64,000 bases of DNA from Nymphaea colorata (taxonomy: Eukaryota > Streptophyta > Magnoliopsida > Nymphaeales > Nymphaeaceae), in contig NC_045139.1 in the NCBI RefSeq assembly GCF_008831285.2, forward strand, positions 28,246,808 to 28,310,807. The letters are read 5' to 3'. The translations under genes were made by a program, and so were the position numbers. Numbering within the stretch: the first letter of the stretch is position 1; every line of letters starts with the position of its first letter. Under the pieces are notes generated by a model. That model saw only the letters and a program-made list of their open reading frames with translations. It was not told the DNA's origin and did no database searches. This document shows, piece by piece, positions 1 to 12,698 of the stretch.

Positions 1-1020
1 GGATACCTTGAGATTCATAGATCTTGCAGTTCAGTCATCATACCTTTTGCTTTAATGTTTGCTAACGATATCATTCTCTTCAATAAACAAAGTTGATTGT
101 GACCCATTGCTTGGAGAGTGTTTAAGGAGTTTGAGTGGAAAACATGTATGAAATGTAACCCAGATAAATATACTATAACCCGCTTTCATACTTTAGGGAG
201 GATAGCTATATATAGAAAGGAGATTTGGGGTTGGAATGTGGGGCAACTTCTCGGTACCTATTTAGTCTTGCCTCCATTTAGTGGTAAGTGTACGGAAGAT
301 CTGTGTAGACCGCTGATAGAGAAAATTGAACAGAAACTGTGTAGTTGGAAACATACTTACTTATCATACACATGAAAGATCTATCTTGTTAAGCATACTC
401 TTTCACAGGTTGTTAGTTATTGAGCCAAAGTATTCCAACATCTGAAAAGGATTATTCAAGCTATTAAAAGGATGATGACCAAATTCATCTGGGGTAACAT
501 GATGGAACAACACTACATCCATATGGTTGGATGAGATTCATTGTGTCTTCCCGCCCATTTTCAAAACTCACTATAGGCAATAGTTGACTCTAAGTATATG
601 ATAGCATCTAGTTTCTGAATACTAAAGGCCTTTCCTAATCGCTCTACATCGTGGATGGCTATTTTGTGGGGATGGAATGAAATAGGTCATTGTGTTTCTT
701 GGCTCTTGGAGAATGGCATGTTGGCTAGATTTTGGGGCTGGGGCCTCTTACACATTCTTATTGTGAATGAAGAATATCATAGGAAACTCGAACCACACTT
801 AGGGTCTACATTGCTCAAACCGTATCTAACTCAGAGCAGGTGGGTAAATTGGTATCATCCCCTTGGGTCATGCAAGTTATGTAGAGAGCATTTACCAATG
901 AACAAGACATATTTTGTTGAGAGAGTTGTAATGCAGCCACTTTCAATAGGTCTGATGTCTACTCTTGAATTCAAAAAAGGCACAAAGAAGAAGAGTAGAG
1001 AATCTACATCTGGAATTTGA
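1..1020 (+). mobile_element. L1-type LINE remnant, RT C-terminal part
   Basis: A decayed non-LTR retrotransposon read on the plus strand. The stretch 118-375 encodes the region after the RT palm that plant L1 elements share (GTYLVLPPFSGKC, then LIEKIEQKLCSWK), and 385-530 continues in shifted frames with the KRIIQAIKRMMTKFIWGN block. The reading frame is broken several times (stops near 372 and 420). The element is cut by the window edge on the left, so endonuclease and most of RT are not seen. Assignment to the plant L1 clade rests on these motifs recalled from the family and is fairly secure; activity is excluded. Confidence 0.75.
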
Positions 1021-2150
1021 AAGGCCTTTGAAATTATAAATGGTTTTCATATTTGATTGGAAGGACAACAAGTTGTTTACGCTCGAAAAACTAAAAAAGT
1101 GTGGAGCAGTTTTGTTAGATGCATGTGCATCAAGGCATAATGTGCACACATCACTATGCACCATATGTTAAAGTGTTTTGAAAAGTTCACTTGAGGCATA
1201 TTTGACATGATGCGCATGCATCATCACAACACACATTTAATGCATGATGCGTATCATGTTGTGAAAAAAGCACACTCCCAGCACTAAAAATTCACCGGGA
1301 AATATCTCCCAATGTTTGGGCAAAGACTTTCTAACTCCCCACATAAATAGATTTAAACTTGCAAACGGGAAGGCTTTCTAACTTCATATAGAAATAGATT
1401 TGAACTTGCAAAAAGGGTCATGCATCCTCTATCTGTCTGGCGATGACATTAATGCGCCCTCGCACTTCGACAGTCATTGCATGACTTACAGTGAAGGTTT
1501 GATCCAATTTTCGTGAATATTTATGTCGATCTGTTATATATTTCTCTCCTCCTCTCTTATGGTTTAATAGTTGATATTTGTTGATAAGAATCACAAATTG
1601 ATCGGTAGTTGTTCTTACTCCAAGATCTTGCATGCTTTCCGGTTTATCTATATTGTATTAGACATCTAAATTTGATATTATAGTTCTTGAATTTTACTTT
1701 GAAGAACAAGACTTGTCGACTTGATTTCATCTATTATTGGACACCTACTTATAAGTTTTTATATATCAAACTCTTTTATTTCTCATTTTACAAGTTTTAC
1801 GAATTGAGAGTGAATTGTCAAGATTTTCTTTCTTTTGAATTTCCGTAAAATCCTATTGTGCTTTGAAGAAATATGTTTAATCTTTGTTTTTAGGTTTTCC
1901 AAGTTGGAGACTATACCTCTATAATTAATTTTAATTTATAGAAAAATATACATAAATAGTTTTTCATATAATATAGTTTTCCAAATCATTTTTACTTTTT
2001 TATTTTTTATTATTTTATATTTTTTAATGATATTATATATTTCAAAGTTTTGAACGTGATGCTTACGCATCACATCACCCTGTTGCGCATCGTGTCACCT
2101 CATAGGCTCAACGCATCGTTTGGCATGAATGCACTTAACAACATTAGTTT
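1021..2150. other. AT-rich insertion splitting the LINE
   Basis: Sequence with no recognisable gene between the two LINE parts. It contains recurrent GATGCGCATGCATCA-like words near 1140-1260 and again near 2050-2130, so the interval may be one inserted element with related ends, but no clean terminal repeat or target duplication could be placed. Confidence 0.35.
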
Positions 2151-2640
2151 GGAGTGACTTTCGCAAATCAATGTAGCTTGCGTAAGGAAAATGAGGAAAC
2201 TATAGGCCACCTTTTCACTGAATGTAGTTTCTCAATGGAGGTGTGGAAATGGTTAGGAAGGAGGTTTGATACTCATGTCCCTTATTGTCAAGACCTCATT
2301 AACTTGATTCTCGTATGGTGAGCAACAAGTTTCAAGAGATGATGGTTGTTGAGTGTATGGCAGGTGTTGCTACCAATGGTGATTGACATCATTTGGAAGT
2401 TACGGAATCGGGTGAGACATGGAGACCCTTTGCCACTAGTCAGTTAATTCTAAGCATTATCGCATTATGGCGAGGTAGATGTCTGGTTTTCCACCAACAT
2501 AAAAGCAAACATATGAGGGGCTATCGTTCCACCAGGCCAGGCCCATCTATAAATTATTGTTCAAACTCGTTACCGAAATTGCATTTGATGTCTTCATGGT
2601 GGATAGTCAGGTAGCAAAATCTGGCCTACTATGTTACTCA
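2151..2640 (+). mobile_element. LINE remnant, zinc-binding RT tail (zf-RVT)
   Basis: Continuation of the LINE. Around 2168-2270 the translation has the zf-RVT layout of plant LINEs: a Cys, then EETIGHLFTECSFSMEVW (Cys and His spacing with the ETxxHLFxxC signature). Downstream frames (2390-2610) resemble the extreme C-terminus but carry stops. The gap from the first part (1021-2150) suggests a later insertion. Confidence 0.6.
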
Positions 2641-2880
2641 ACAAGCTTGAAGCTATCTGAAGAAGTTTTGCTATTGGTTCCTAATCTGAAGGATCCTATC
2701 AGCCTTATAGTTGGTCCATCATTGTAGACATCGCATCAAGAGTTGCTTGAAAAGACCTATTGAAGCCTCGAATAAAAAACTCAATGTTTTTCTGTTGTAG
2801 AAATTGCATTTCCCTATTAAGATTTGATCCTGCTGTGGATATAATAACCCTTCTTTTGAAACTGTGCCCTTCTCGAGCTC

Positions 2881-3380
2881 AATTTGTTTATACGTTTGAT
2901 AATATGAAATTTTGATTCCAAAATTAATAATGACCCGTCTGATGGAAGGAGAATTAAAATTTTGGAGTTAAAAACATGTTGTCGTTGGGTTCGTTTGGAG
3001 ACCAATCGTACAAAAAATGAAACTCATACAAAATACGTCCAAGATCAACAATAGAACATATTGTATTGGGACAATATGATTGCAAGCCAAATCTGTCCTC
3101 TTATAGTGCCTTTGTTTTTTTACATAAATCCATTTTGTTATAAAATTGATGGGGACACCCCCTGGTAGGTTTGCAGCATCAACAAAGGTTTTTTCTATGT
3201 TTGGTTGTTGATCTTGGACATTTTTGTATGAGTTTCGAGTTTCATTTATGTACGATTGATCTCTAAAGGAACCCAATGACAACATGTTTTTAATTCCAAA
3301 ATTCTAATTCTCCTTCCATCAGATTAGATTATTATTAATTTTGGCATCAAAATTTCATATTGTCAAACATATAGACAATT
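2881..3380. mobile_element. Foldback MITE with ~170 bp arms
   Basis: About 170 bp at 2881-3050 is repeated in inverted orientation at 3205-3380, separated by a loop of about 150 bp. Both arms share the core AACATGTTGTCNTTGGGTTC and the outer block AATATGAAATTTTGATNCC. A few substitutions and a short indel separate the arms. No coding capacity is seen. The shape fits a long-stem MITE or a transposon-derived small-RNA hairpin; the superfamily is not assigned because no target duplication is clear. Confidence 0.7.
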
Positions 3381-3480
3381 GGAATTGGAATTTTCATTCT
3401 AATTCAAGTTTGACATGGAATTTTGATTTTGAAGTTTTATTCTAGAATCAAAATTCCATGCCATCAAATTCCCCTTATTG
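3381..3480. repeat. Short hairpin next to the MITE
   Basis: A second, smaller inverted repeat lies just right of the foldback element: ATGGAATTTTGATT near 3415-3430 pairs with AATCAAAATTCCAT near 3447-3460. It may be the outer part of the same or a nested MITE. Confidence 0.45.
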
Positions 3481-3878
3481 ATATACTTGTCATCTTATTT
3501 GTCTTTTTCAAATTTTTCATTATTTTTATAAATATTGTGTGCTTGACAATTTTGACCGTGAAATTTACACTTCAATTTATGCCTAGGTTCACCTTAGCAG
3601 AGACTTAATTCCTTGCCTCGTCTCGTTTAATCACCTTATACAACATTCCTAGCAGCTTTGCATAAGAATGAAATTTTCTACTAAATCAGGGAATGACATT
3701 TCATAATTGCATGCATGTGCGGATATGTCAAAGTTCCGTGCCTTGAGAAATATCTTTCAGTGCTTAAAAAGACGTTGAATCTCAATAAATAGACCCCGGT
3801 CTTTTCTTAATCCAAAAGATTCTGTTATTTATTCATTTTCTAGGTTCAAACCAAGGTGAAGCGCTTATAACTTGGATT

Positions 3879-4058
3879 TGAAGACTTGTAGGCCCAATGG
3901 ACAAAAAAAGTCCGGAATAAACTATGATTAGGGTTTAAACGAGCGGCATTATTCAAGCTTCACCAAACATGTATTTTGAAGACTTATAAGCCCGTTGCAC
4001 AAAGTAGAATGGGGAAATCAATTAGGGTCCAATTGAGCCACTTTATTCAAGCTTCACA
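3879..4058 (+). repeat. Diverged ~98 bp tandem duplication
   Basis: The unit beginning GAAGACTTGTAGGCCC and ending TTATTCAAGCTTCAC (3879-3963) is repeated as GAAGACTTATAAGCCC...TTTATTCAAGCTTCAC (3977-4058). The copies have many differences and lie in noncoding DNA. The rest of 3481-4866 shows no gene; it is downstream flank of the minus-strand gene that ends at 4867. Confidence 0.55.
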
Positions 4059-4866
4059 ACCCAGAGCACTGGCAACTTTGAATTGAATGGCAAGGCAATC
4101 ATCCCTGAGAGGGTTAATCCTATGGCTTAAGTCAGGAGTTAGCAAGCTGCTAGTCTCCACTTCAAACTTCAAATATCAAAGGTTAACCCCAAACTGAGTG
4201 AGGTCACTAGTATGAAAGTTAAAGCACACTAGAGGCAACATCCCAATGCATCGAAGCAATATTATACATTAGACCGAAAGGGAGGGTCTCTTCCTGCTCA
4301 CCTGAAACCCGAGGCAATTTCCAGTCCATCTCTGCCTTTAAGCTTGCAATGGCAGAGACGTTAGGCACGTCATAAGATATGAACTTGTTTCAGAACTGGA
4401 GTCGCGAAAACAAAATTAGATTTCAATCTACAAGCATCCATGTCCGAAACATTTGAATCCGAGCTGCCGCAAAATATTGCCAAAACAATGAAGCCTTTCT
4501 CGTGTGAATTTCTAGATGTTTAATACACAAAATTCGACAGGTTGGAAAAACGAAATCGAACGAGCCATGTGTCAAATGCATGCTGAGAAAGTTGTTGCAC
4601 GTTGAAAGAGTTTACTGCTTGCCTGATAAAGTGGGGCAAAATTCTGGCAACTGCGATTCTGACCTCAGCAATGGGGTTCTCAAGCAGTTGCACTAATTAC
4701 ACATGGCAAACCATCTCATTTTCCCGGAACCATAATCAATTAACTGCTATACCATATTATCACCGTCACAAACATGCTTGATCCCCATATAAATGGCGTT
4801 GATTATCGCCATTAACTAAATAAAAACATAGCAAAGATATGGAAGATTTGCATGACGGTGAGTCAC

Positions 4867-7800
4867 TCATGCAGTAGTGGGTGCAGAAGTCCTTCCCAAA
4901 TTGAACTGCGTATCTGGCCCTCTGTCTCCAGATATTGAGAACTCCTCGGGCACAGGAATCTGAAGCTCGGAGCAGACTAACTGGACTATCTTCCTCGTTA
5001 CACCTCCAAATGACATCTTGTTCACCGTTATGGCCATTGCAAACTGGTTCTCTACATCACAAAACCCCGTCGATCCTCCGATTCCAGAGTGTCCAAAGGA
5101 AGCCAGTCGTCCCGAAGGAAATCTCCTAAAACCCAGCCCAAACTTTCCATTCTGTATAACCATGTCTCCGTAGTACTCACCTACTCCCATGAACGCGTCA
5201 TGTATCCTAGGGTTAGTAAACATCTGGCCACCTACTGTGCGGTGTTTGCGTTTGTCATCAATGTCGTGGTCGTGAGTGCTTATAGCTCTGTAACCTTTTC
5301 TACGGCTGCTGCGGTCTCTACTGTGTTCAGAATCTTCTGTGGCTGCTGTTGCATTCTTTCTACCTTTCAACTTTTTGGTGTCATTTTCGGAAAGGAATTT
5401 TGGAATGTGGGGGTGACTTCCGAGAGGTGGATCACTTCCTGTGTGAGGAGGGGGAATGTTTCCTGCAGCAGCCAAAGCTGCATAATAGCGAGCCAGTGCA
5501 CGGGCAGAGCAGTGGCCGTTGGCAGCGGGTATGATTGCACGCCTCACAGGAAGCATGTTGAAAGTCACCGGGATGTTGGACACCATCGAAAGCACATCAG
5601 TTGAGTTCAGAGAGGCAGCTTCCCCGTGCATGCTTGCATACTTGGATATTCCTTCAAGGTCCTCTGTGTCAATTGTAAGAGTGGCTAATCGTGATTCTAC
5701 CCCTGAAAAGGAAGCATACCGCATGACTAAGTTTCACAAAGTAAAAATAAAGGTCACAAAATTAAGTCAATACACTGAAACTACTAAAGAAGTAGATGCT
5801 TCTAATACCTGGTGGAATGCCAATGTAGAGTTCACCTTCAATGTTGAGAGGGTGCACAATTGCTTCCTCCAGAATCTCTTGAAAGCGCTTGCCAGATGCA
5901 TGCTGTTTTGTCATTTTATTCACGACGGGCAGCAATTTATTCAGCATAAAAAGCAGAAAGAATAAAATAAATAAAAAATGACAAGCTTCCTACTCCAAAA
6001 GGTATCTACATGCTTCATTTATTTGGATGACTATATCACTAAGTAAATGTTAGCTGCACCTCTATAACTCCGCCGCAAATCCAACCAAAAGACAAGTAGT
6101 GGTATTTCTGCTCAGAACCAGGTTCAGTCTCTGGTGTGGCTCTCGCAATGTGCTTTAAAGATTCAGCCCAATCACACATGACCAAAGGGTTCTCCTTGAT
6201 GACATCTCCCATGGCATTGTGGAGTCCAGTCGTATGGTTGAGAACATGGAAAACCTGAGTATAAATAAGGAAAAACCAGAGTGACTAGTAATATATACTT
6301 GGCATTTTTGGTGCAACTTGCGATTCAAATTCAGAAGAACCTTTGTATGCTCTTTCCCGTTGGAACCAAAATCTGGCCAAATACTAGCCACATTTTCATC
6401 AAGCTTTAGTATCCTGTGAATTAAGAAAATGAGAAGGTTCTTGATAGCAAAACGGACAGCCAATAAATGGACACAAGTACAAACAGAATAGAAGCAAACA
6501 GGAGAATAATATGGTAGATAGAAATTGACCACAGATAAAAAAGACTTCTAAAGGATGCTCTTAAATTCACAGTAAACAAAAAGAGGATTCACCCCACAGC
6601 TTCTCATGAATACAATCTCTCGGCATACTAATGGTTCAGACATTTCTTGAAGAGACAATCTTATGTAAAAAATTTATGTGCAGTCTCAACTGTTGCAGCA
6701 CTGATTGCACTGACAGGCACCCTTGAATTTAGTTACTTAAGCTAAATCTAGTTGTGGAGGGTGGGGGTTTGTAACCCAGCTTTTGTCTCTTCACTACAGG
6801 TTTTTTGTGTCTTCCTGTGATAATCATTCATATACTGGAAATGTAAAAAACAGCAAAAGATGTTACTTCATCAACTGAAGCTACGAATTGAGCTATGATG
6901 ACAACTACAATGAATATTATTTCGCTTAGTCAGTACCTAGTTGCTAGGTGATACAGGATACACCTAAATGGGTCTACCAAGCTGGATTCTGACAATTAAG
7001 TGTCACCTATATTTCTCGCAATTTTATGTCTCATGAGCACACAAAACATATTAAACTGCCAGTACGTAAGAAAAGAGTAGTTAAAGAAAATAATTGATCA
7101 TATTTATATCTCATCCAGGTATCAGTTGGCAGATTTCTTCACCAAGGCACTCTTTTCATATAATTTAACTCACTTCTTGGTAAAGTTTCAGTCATGGCAC
7201 TATAAATTTGAGAGAGGAATGTCAAAATAGGTGTGTATATATATTCATTTTCATGTGTACTAACTATAGCTTATGTATATACATTTGTATGCACCTGTAA
7301 TTCATAATCTCCATTTTTGTGTAATATGTGTGTGCGCTTAGGTACATATATGTATTTTTTTCTATTAATTTTTATTTTCTTATGTAATTTTAGTTTTCTG
7401 TTTTTCATTTTTCTCATATTTTTGGTCAAGATTAGACCTTGACCTTCACTGAGCTAGCCATTCACATAAATCATGGGAATGACTCCCTCTGTATTTCAAT
7501 GCTTCACTGATTTATTTTATTTAATTAGTGTCATTGTGTACAGTGTATGACGCCTTTGTGCTTCCTCCGTTGAGACAACTTCTGCTTAAGCCTAGTTTTG
7601 TTATTCGCACTTGTTTGTGGAGTGGTTTCATACAGACATAGGTGTCTATCTTGGTCCTCTAGTGTGAAGATCAGATAGTTTCACAGAGACACATTGAAAA
7701 AAGAGATCAAACGCTTATGCTATAGATGCTAAAATAATAGTACATGTTAATGCTCTGCCATACCCAATGCGCTAATAGTTAAAAATATGAGAAGGTTGAA

Positions 7801-8162
7801 GCATAAAAAAGAAGTGAAATGACAATGCAGGTGTATCAGAAAACTCTCCTATTTTTGTCTACAATTGCTGAGAGGCGGTAATTTTTTCTCTACTGAACCA
7901 CCACTCTATCTTTCAGCTCTCAGAAACTACTTCTAGCATATAGAAGCTGATGCCTGAACATGGATGTTTCCTACTTTTTATGAGGAAAGGAAATAATTTC
8001 ATACCCATTGTCTACGAGCCAATGTATCATTCCTGCAGTAATACCCTTTGTAGCTGAGAATACTGGAAAAAGACTATCAGGTTGAACAGGCCTTGGATCG
8101 TATCTTCCAAGTGTTCCAGCAGCTGTGTCTATTATGACTTCCCCATCCTTATATGCGCACAC
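4867..8162 (-). CDS. ABC1K/beta-lactamase-like protein, C-terminal five exons
   Basis: Five minus-strand exons join in frame with GT-AG borders: 8162-8005, 6413-6341, 6254-6060, 5902-5809 and 5702-4867, giving 451 codons plus stop. The protein is the serine beta-lactamase/LACTB-like half of the plant protein typified by Arabidopsis At5g24810, in which an ABC1 atypical kinase domain precedes a class C beta-lactamase-like domain. The SxxK motif is SATKG in the first exon, the Tyr motif is YLSFGW near the end of the third, and the HxG box is GHSGIGGS in the last. A low-complexity charged loop (KKLKGRKN to DDKRKH) lies within the last exon, as in the family. The open frame across all junctions argues for a real gene. 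Upstream kinase exons were not found up to 12 kb, so the 5' half is either beyond large introns or lost. Substrate is unknown. Confidence 0.88.
7110..7240 (+). mobile_element. Copia 3' remnant in an intron
   Basis: Within the large intron of the ABC1K/beta-lactamase gene, antisense to it. The frame reads YQLADFFTKAL, the conserved end of copia RNase H (xxLADxFTKxL), followed by a purine-rich GAGAGAGG and then TGTCAAAATAGG, which could be an LTR start. The LTR end was not found. The rest of the intron (6414-8004) shows only AT-rich noncoding DNA. Confidence 0.55.
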
Positions 8163-9229
8163 CTAAATGAGAAAATAATATTAGTATACGATCAACCACA
8201 GGAGTATTCATAAACTATTATTTTATTGTATAACAGTGATTTCAATGACATAATAAAACTTTAAAACCCAATTTCAACTTGGATAACCCCCAAGGAAAAA
8301 TTCACACACTAACTGAAACTCCTCTAGGCACTCAAAAAAGAAGAATTAGATACATCGTTTCATATTTTAGGCTCCTAATTATTCTTGAATCAAATCCTAT
8401 TAGCAACTAGACAATGTTCAACAAATATGCAGCATCCAAAGTGGGAAAAACAGGGCCATAAAACAAAAGATGGCCGTAGAAAACCTGAGCACATCTGGGC
8501 AGAAAAAAAAAAAAAAAAAAGCAAGTCAGGAAGCTCTATCAGACCTGATGGCTTGAAAGAAATTTACCTATTTGCATGAAAAGAGATTTATCCATTTACA
8601 ATGGTACACTAGCATGTGTTAGGATTTGTGTAAATACCTGTGTAATCTTCCGTGTATACATGCTCACTAATCATTACATACAAATACATAGTGTATTTAT
8701 ATGTGTCATTATGTATATACATGGTTATTCATATTCCCCTGTCATACAACTGTAGATTGGGACGAACAAAATACTATTTTTTAAGAACCTATACAAAAAA
8801 AAAAATCATGATGTGGCAAATTCATGAATTTCAAAGAGGAAGAAAGATGCAGTGATTAAAAACCTTTAAGTTATGCACCTTTAATCTAACAATTTGAAGT
8901 CACAACCCTTCCCCTTTTTAAGCTATAGATCCTTTGACCAAGGGTTGACAAGCCATTGGCTAGTCCCAGCAGCTTTAATTAGAAACATTGGGACCTTGTC
9001 AACTGGTAGCTCTGCCCGGGAAAGTTTCCTCTTTTAACGGAAAGTGAACTATTTTCTATCGAGATTTGTGCCTTAATGCATACATTTGAGCAATTTTATG
9101 ATTGGCCCTGACTGCCTCTTTCTCTTCATTATGGACTGTTTTGGGGCCTGCGATGTGACTAATTTTACATGATGTCATAGAAAAGTTTAAGTTTTGTATG
9201 AAGCATTACTTCTTGGTTTGAACTGAGTG
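8163..9229. other. Noncoding, probably intron or 5' flank
   Basis: AT-rich DNA upstream of the first visible exon of the minus-strand gene. It includes a poly(A) run at about 8502-8520 and a G run near 9240. No exon matching the expected kinase domain was recognised. Confidence 0.4.
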
Positions 9230-11830
9230 CTGATTGGTGGGGGGGGGGGAATCAAGTTTGGATCTCTTAAAGTTTCAAGTGCTCAAGAGCTTCCACAATC
9301 ACTGTTTTCAACCAATCAAACTCCAGCAACATCAACTTTGTTCCTGCCTTCAAGCCTGATGGAAATAACTATGACACTTGGAGCCCTACATCAATGGATA
9401 TGGACTGTAAGGATATATAAAAGACATGATTCCTCAACCTACACTCAAATTAGCTAAGGTTGACAAAGGAGTTTTGATGGAAGGCAAAAAAAGGGCTAAA
9501 TTTGTCACTAATCTTCCTTATTATAAGAAGGCCAGGCAGACTTAGAGTATTTAAAGCATATGTTCATTCAAAAAAATATGACTCAAATATTATCTTCATG
9601 AAAACATTTAGAAATATCAAACAAGAAGTAAAAGCATGAGGGATTGCTTTATGGAATTGATACATGAATCAAGCATCCCAACTTGAACCCAAATGCGAGG
9701 ATCCTATCTTCATAATGACTAATGAGACCCAAAGAAACCTCAAGTTGAGAAAGAGAGATTCTTTACTTTATCACAAGGATTGATGTCTTGGAAAAGTTAG
9801 GGCTTTACTTGTTTCTTCACCAACCCCTATGCATGAGACCGTCACTAAACTTGGTGGGGAGGAAGCAAGGCTTAATATCAATAGAGAAAGGACATGTGAT
9901 TATTATTTCATCCACGAAGAAGAGGAAAAGGTTCTTGCAGGATCTACCCTATAGACCACTACAATGCAACATGCAAGAGGAGACTATAATGTGGTGTATA
10001 ATTTTTTATCATGAATCCAGTCATTAAGCCTCAGTGCTTCAAAAGTTAGGGAAGATTTCAGATATAATGAGAAGAAGGTTCCAAAAATCTCCTCCAGTCA
10101 ACGAGAAAAGGGTCACTCAATTGGACCAGTGTCCTTGGCACAACTGGCAGAAACATTTCAACCTCTTCAAGAAATGTAGTGGAAAAACAAAGTGGATTTG
10201 CATGATGCAAGAGTTAAATGAAAATATCGCCTATCCATTCCTGTTTGAGTTACTCTTTTGTAATGAACATAAAAATTGCAATCATGTTGAAATTGATACT
10301 CTTGATCTGGTCATTAAAAAAATTCAGTTTAATAATTGGGAAAGTAACATCTAATGAACCAACAACAGTAAATCTTCATAGAATAATACGTAATAAGATT
10401 CTCTTGTAATTCATTTACCTGTAGACATTTTGCCTAATTGTCAAACATTCTTATTTTGAAGCATATAGTTATAACAAGACTGAGAATGGAAAAAAGGAAA
10501 CAAACGTTGTTAGAAGAAATCTTCATAGAATAATACGTAATAAGATTCTCTTGTAATTCATTTACCCGTAGACATTTTGCCTAATTGTCAAACATTCTTA
10601 TTTTGAAGCATATAGTTATAACAAGATTGAGAATGGGAAAAAGGAAACAAACGTTGTTAGAAGCCCTTATAAGAGCCAGATTTAGGAGATCCAATACTTA
10701 AACCATAGGCGGAGAAAAAGCCCATAGGTTGTCATGGATTTATAAGGTGAAAATGAAAGTGATAGATCATCATAGAGACACAAAGCTAGATTGATGGTCA
10801 AAGGATGTACCCAAGAATATGAAATAAATAGTGAGAAAACCTTTCTCCCAAAGCTAGCATGTCCACTAACAAAATTATTATAGCTACTGCTTCAATTAAA
10901 AAATTGAATATATTCCAATAGTATGCAGGGATGTGTTTTCGAATGATGATCTCAAAGTGAAAGTCAACATTGATGTCCATCTATTATGAATGTGCCAAAT
11001 TGGAAGATGCTTAGATACAAAAAAATTTGTATGGCCTCAAAAAGGCACCCAAAAACATGGTTTGATAGGTTTATATCATAGTGATGAAATAGAGTCTTGA
11101 CTCTTGTTTTACTGAACTGCATTGTTAGCATTTGCACAAGATTTGTGATACTATGTACGTGGATGACATTGACAACACAAAACAACCAAAAAAAAAAAAA
11201 ATCTGGAGAACACTTTTGAAATGACTGGTTTAGGGTTTCTAACCTGAATTTTTAGGAATTAAAATTGCTTACCCTTTATAAGGATACGTCTTATTGCAAG
11301 CAAAGTTTGCCTTACAAGGTCTAAGACAACTGATGATAAAGAAGCTGAGACTCTTGAAGTTATTGAAACCAAGATCAAGTTAGTTGATGGAATTCTCATG
11401 AAAAATCCAACTCCTTGAGATAATTGGATCTCCTATGCACCAAAGTATCAGTAGGCCAGAGCTAGCACATGAAATTCACGTGGCAAGTCAGTTTTAATAT
11501 TCTCCAACTTCAATCCACATGAGTGTATTTTGCATATTATAAGACATATAAAATCTCTAATAAGGGAATATTTTTATCTTTTTTTCTTCATTAGATTTGA
11601 TTGTCTATATTAACGTGAGAAAATCCAAACAATAGACATTCCATTCCATGACAGATTTTGGGGCTTTCTTATGGAAATTACTGATATCATGGAAGTGCAC
11701 AAAGCAAAAAAAAAGCTTCTTTATCATCTACAAAAATAGAATATACTGCAATGCTGCTACAAAAAACAATGAAGATCATATGGCTTAGACAACTTTTGAA
11801 GGATAAGATAGTTTTTTTGACCTATCAATG
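9230..11830 (+). mobile_element. Heavily decayed Ty1-copia element
   Basis: Fragments in the right order identify a copia retrotransposon. The gag start FKPDGNNYDTWSP is near 9340; the RT block LYGLKKAPKTWFDRF is near 11020-11085 and the catalytic box LYVDDID near 11150; the LENTFEMT block follows near 11200. The RNase H block KIEYTAMLLQ, then LRQLLKD, is near 11730-11805. Every segment has stops and frame changes. No LTRs were recognised, and a purine-rich tract (11900-12080) follows. It is an old element. Confidence 0.7.
10371..10664 (+). repeat. 147 bp tandem duplication
   Basis: The segment beginning AATCTTCATAGAATAATACG at 10371 recurs at 10518, an exact period of 147 bp, with only a few differences over the second copy to 10664. 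It sits inside the decayed copia element and is younger than that element's decay. Confidence 0.85.
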
Positions 11831-12136
11831 TGGTGATATTAAGAGTTCTATCTACATCTATGATATGCAAACGCACCAGCTTGGGTGCTGCCTTGGCTCA
11901 CTCAAAAAAACATGGGGGAGGAAAGAGGAGGGAAAGAGGAGGAGAAATGAGGAGGAAAAGGAAGGAGGAGGAGGGAGGAAAAGGTAGGAGGGTGAGTGAG
12001 GAAAAAGGCAAGCAGGAAAGAGGAAGAAGGAGGAATACCTGGAATGCCTGCCTACGGTTCGAGAAGAAGGTTGAGTATTGATAGTTAGGGTTTATACATA
12101 TATATAATTTTTTGTCTCAAACCTCTCTTTTATTAT
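11831..12136. other. Purine-rich low-complexity stretch
   Basis: The stretch 11910-12050 is dominated by GGA/GAA/AGG words on the plus strand. It opens short frames rich in Arg, Lys, Glu and Gly that are composition artefacts. No gene is seen. Confidence 0.6.
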
Positions 12137-12453
12137 TGTTGAAAAAGATGGAGGAGAAACAAGAGAATAGTCCTCATTAACCCTAATATCTACTTAAATA
12201 GAGATTAGCCAAAAAATTACAAAACAGTCCAACTTCTTACAAGAAAATAATAAAAAGTATCACCAACTAATAAATATTTAAATCTACTACCACAAACTTA
12301 AAAATTATTTCTCTCAACACTCCCCCCTCAAGTTGGAGCACAAATATCTATCATGCTCAGCTTGTCACAACACTTCAAAAAGTAAGAACTTGTAATCATC
12401 ATGGTGAATACATCAGCCACTTGATCTTCTAAGGATAAATGCATTGTAGATAC
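12137..12453 (-). mobile_element. Copia G: 3' LTR and pol end (left part)
   Basis: Minus-strand copia. The LTR is 12137-12319 (183 bp, TGTTGAGAG...TTCAACA), preceded on its own strand by the polypurine tract TTGAGGGGGGAG (12331-12320). Upstream of that the frame reads LSLEDQVADVF, a diagnostic RNase H tail. The element is interrupted at 12453 by copia A and resumes at 23751. Confidence 0.85.
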
Positions 12454-12623
12454 TGTTGAAACCAGAAAGTTTATTTTTAAGTATGGTAGTTTTCTGATTA
12501 TTTAAAAGTTAGAGTCCTCTTTTGTCATTTTACAACTTTATGTGTCCTACTTATGTAACAGCCCCAGCCCATCCCTAATCTCTATTTAAGTAGAGATTAG
12601 GGCATGATATTGAAAGTGATTTT

Positions 12624-12678
<55 letters not shown>

Positions 12679-12698
12679 CCTTCCTCCATCGTGTAACA
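12454..12698 (+). repeat. Copia A 5' LTR
   Basis: Starts TGTTGAAACC and ends GTGTAACA, immediately before the PBS at 12699. It contains a CT microsatellite at about 12631-12674 near its end. It is 15 bp longer than the 3' LTR, mostly from the CT run. Confidence 0.9.

Noticed and set aside
5089-5604. 171-codon plus-strand frame
   Set aside because: Antisense shadow of the last exon of the beta-lactamase-like gene, which has the conserved protein.
11751-12081. Arg/Lys/Glu-rich frames
   Set aside because: Purine-rich low-complexity DNA after the copia RNase H remnant.
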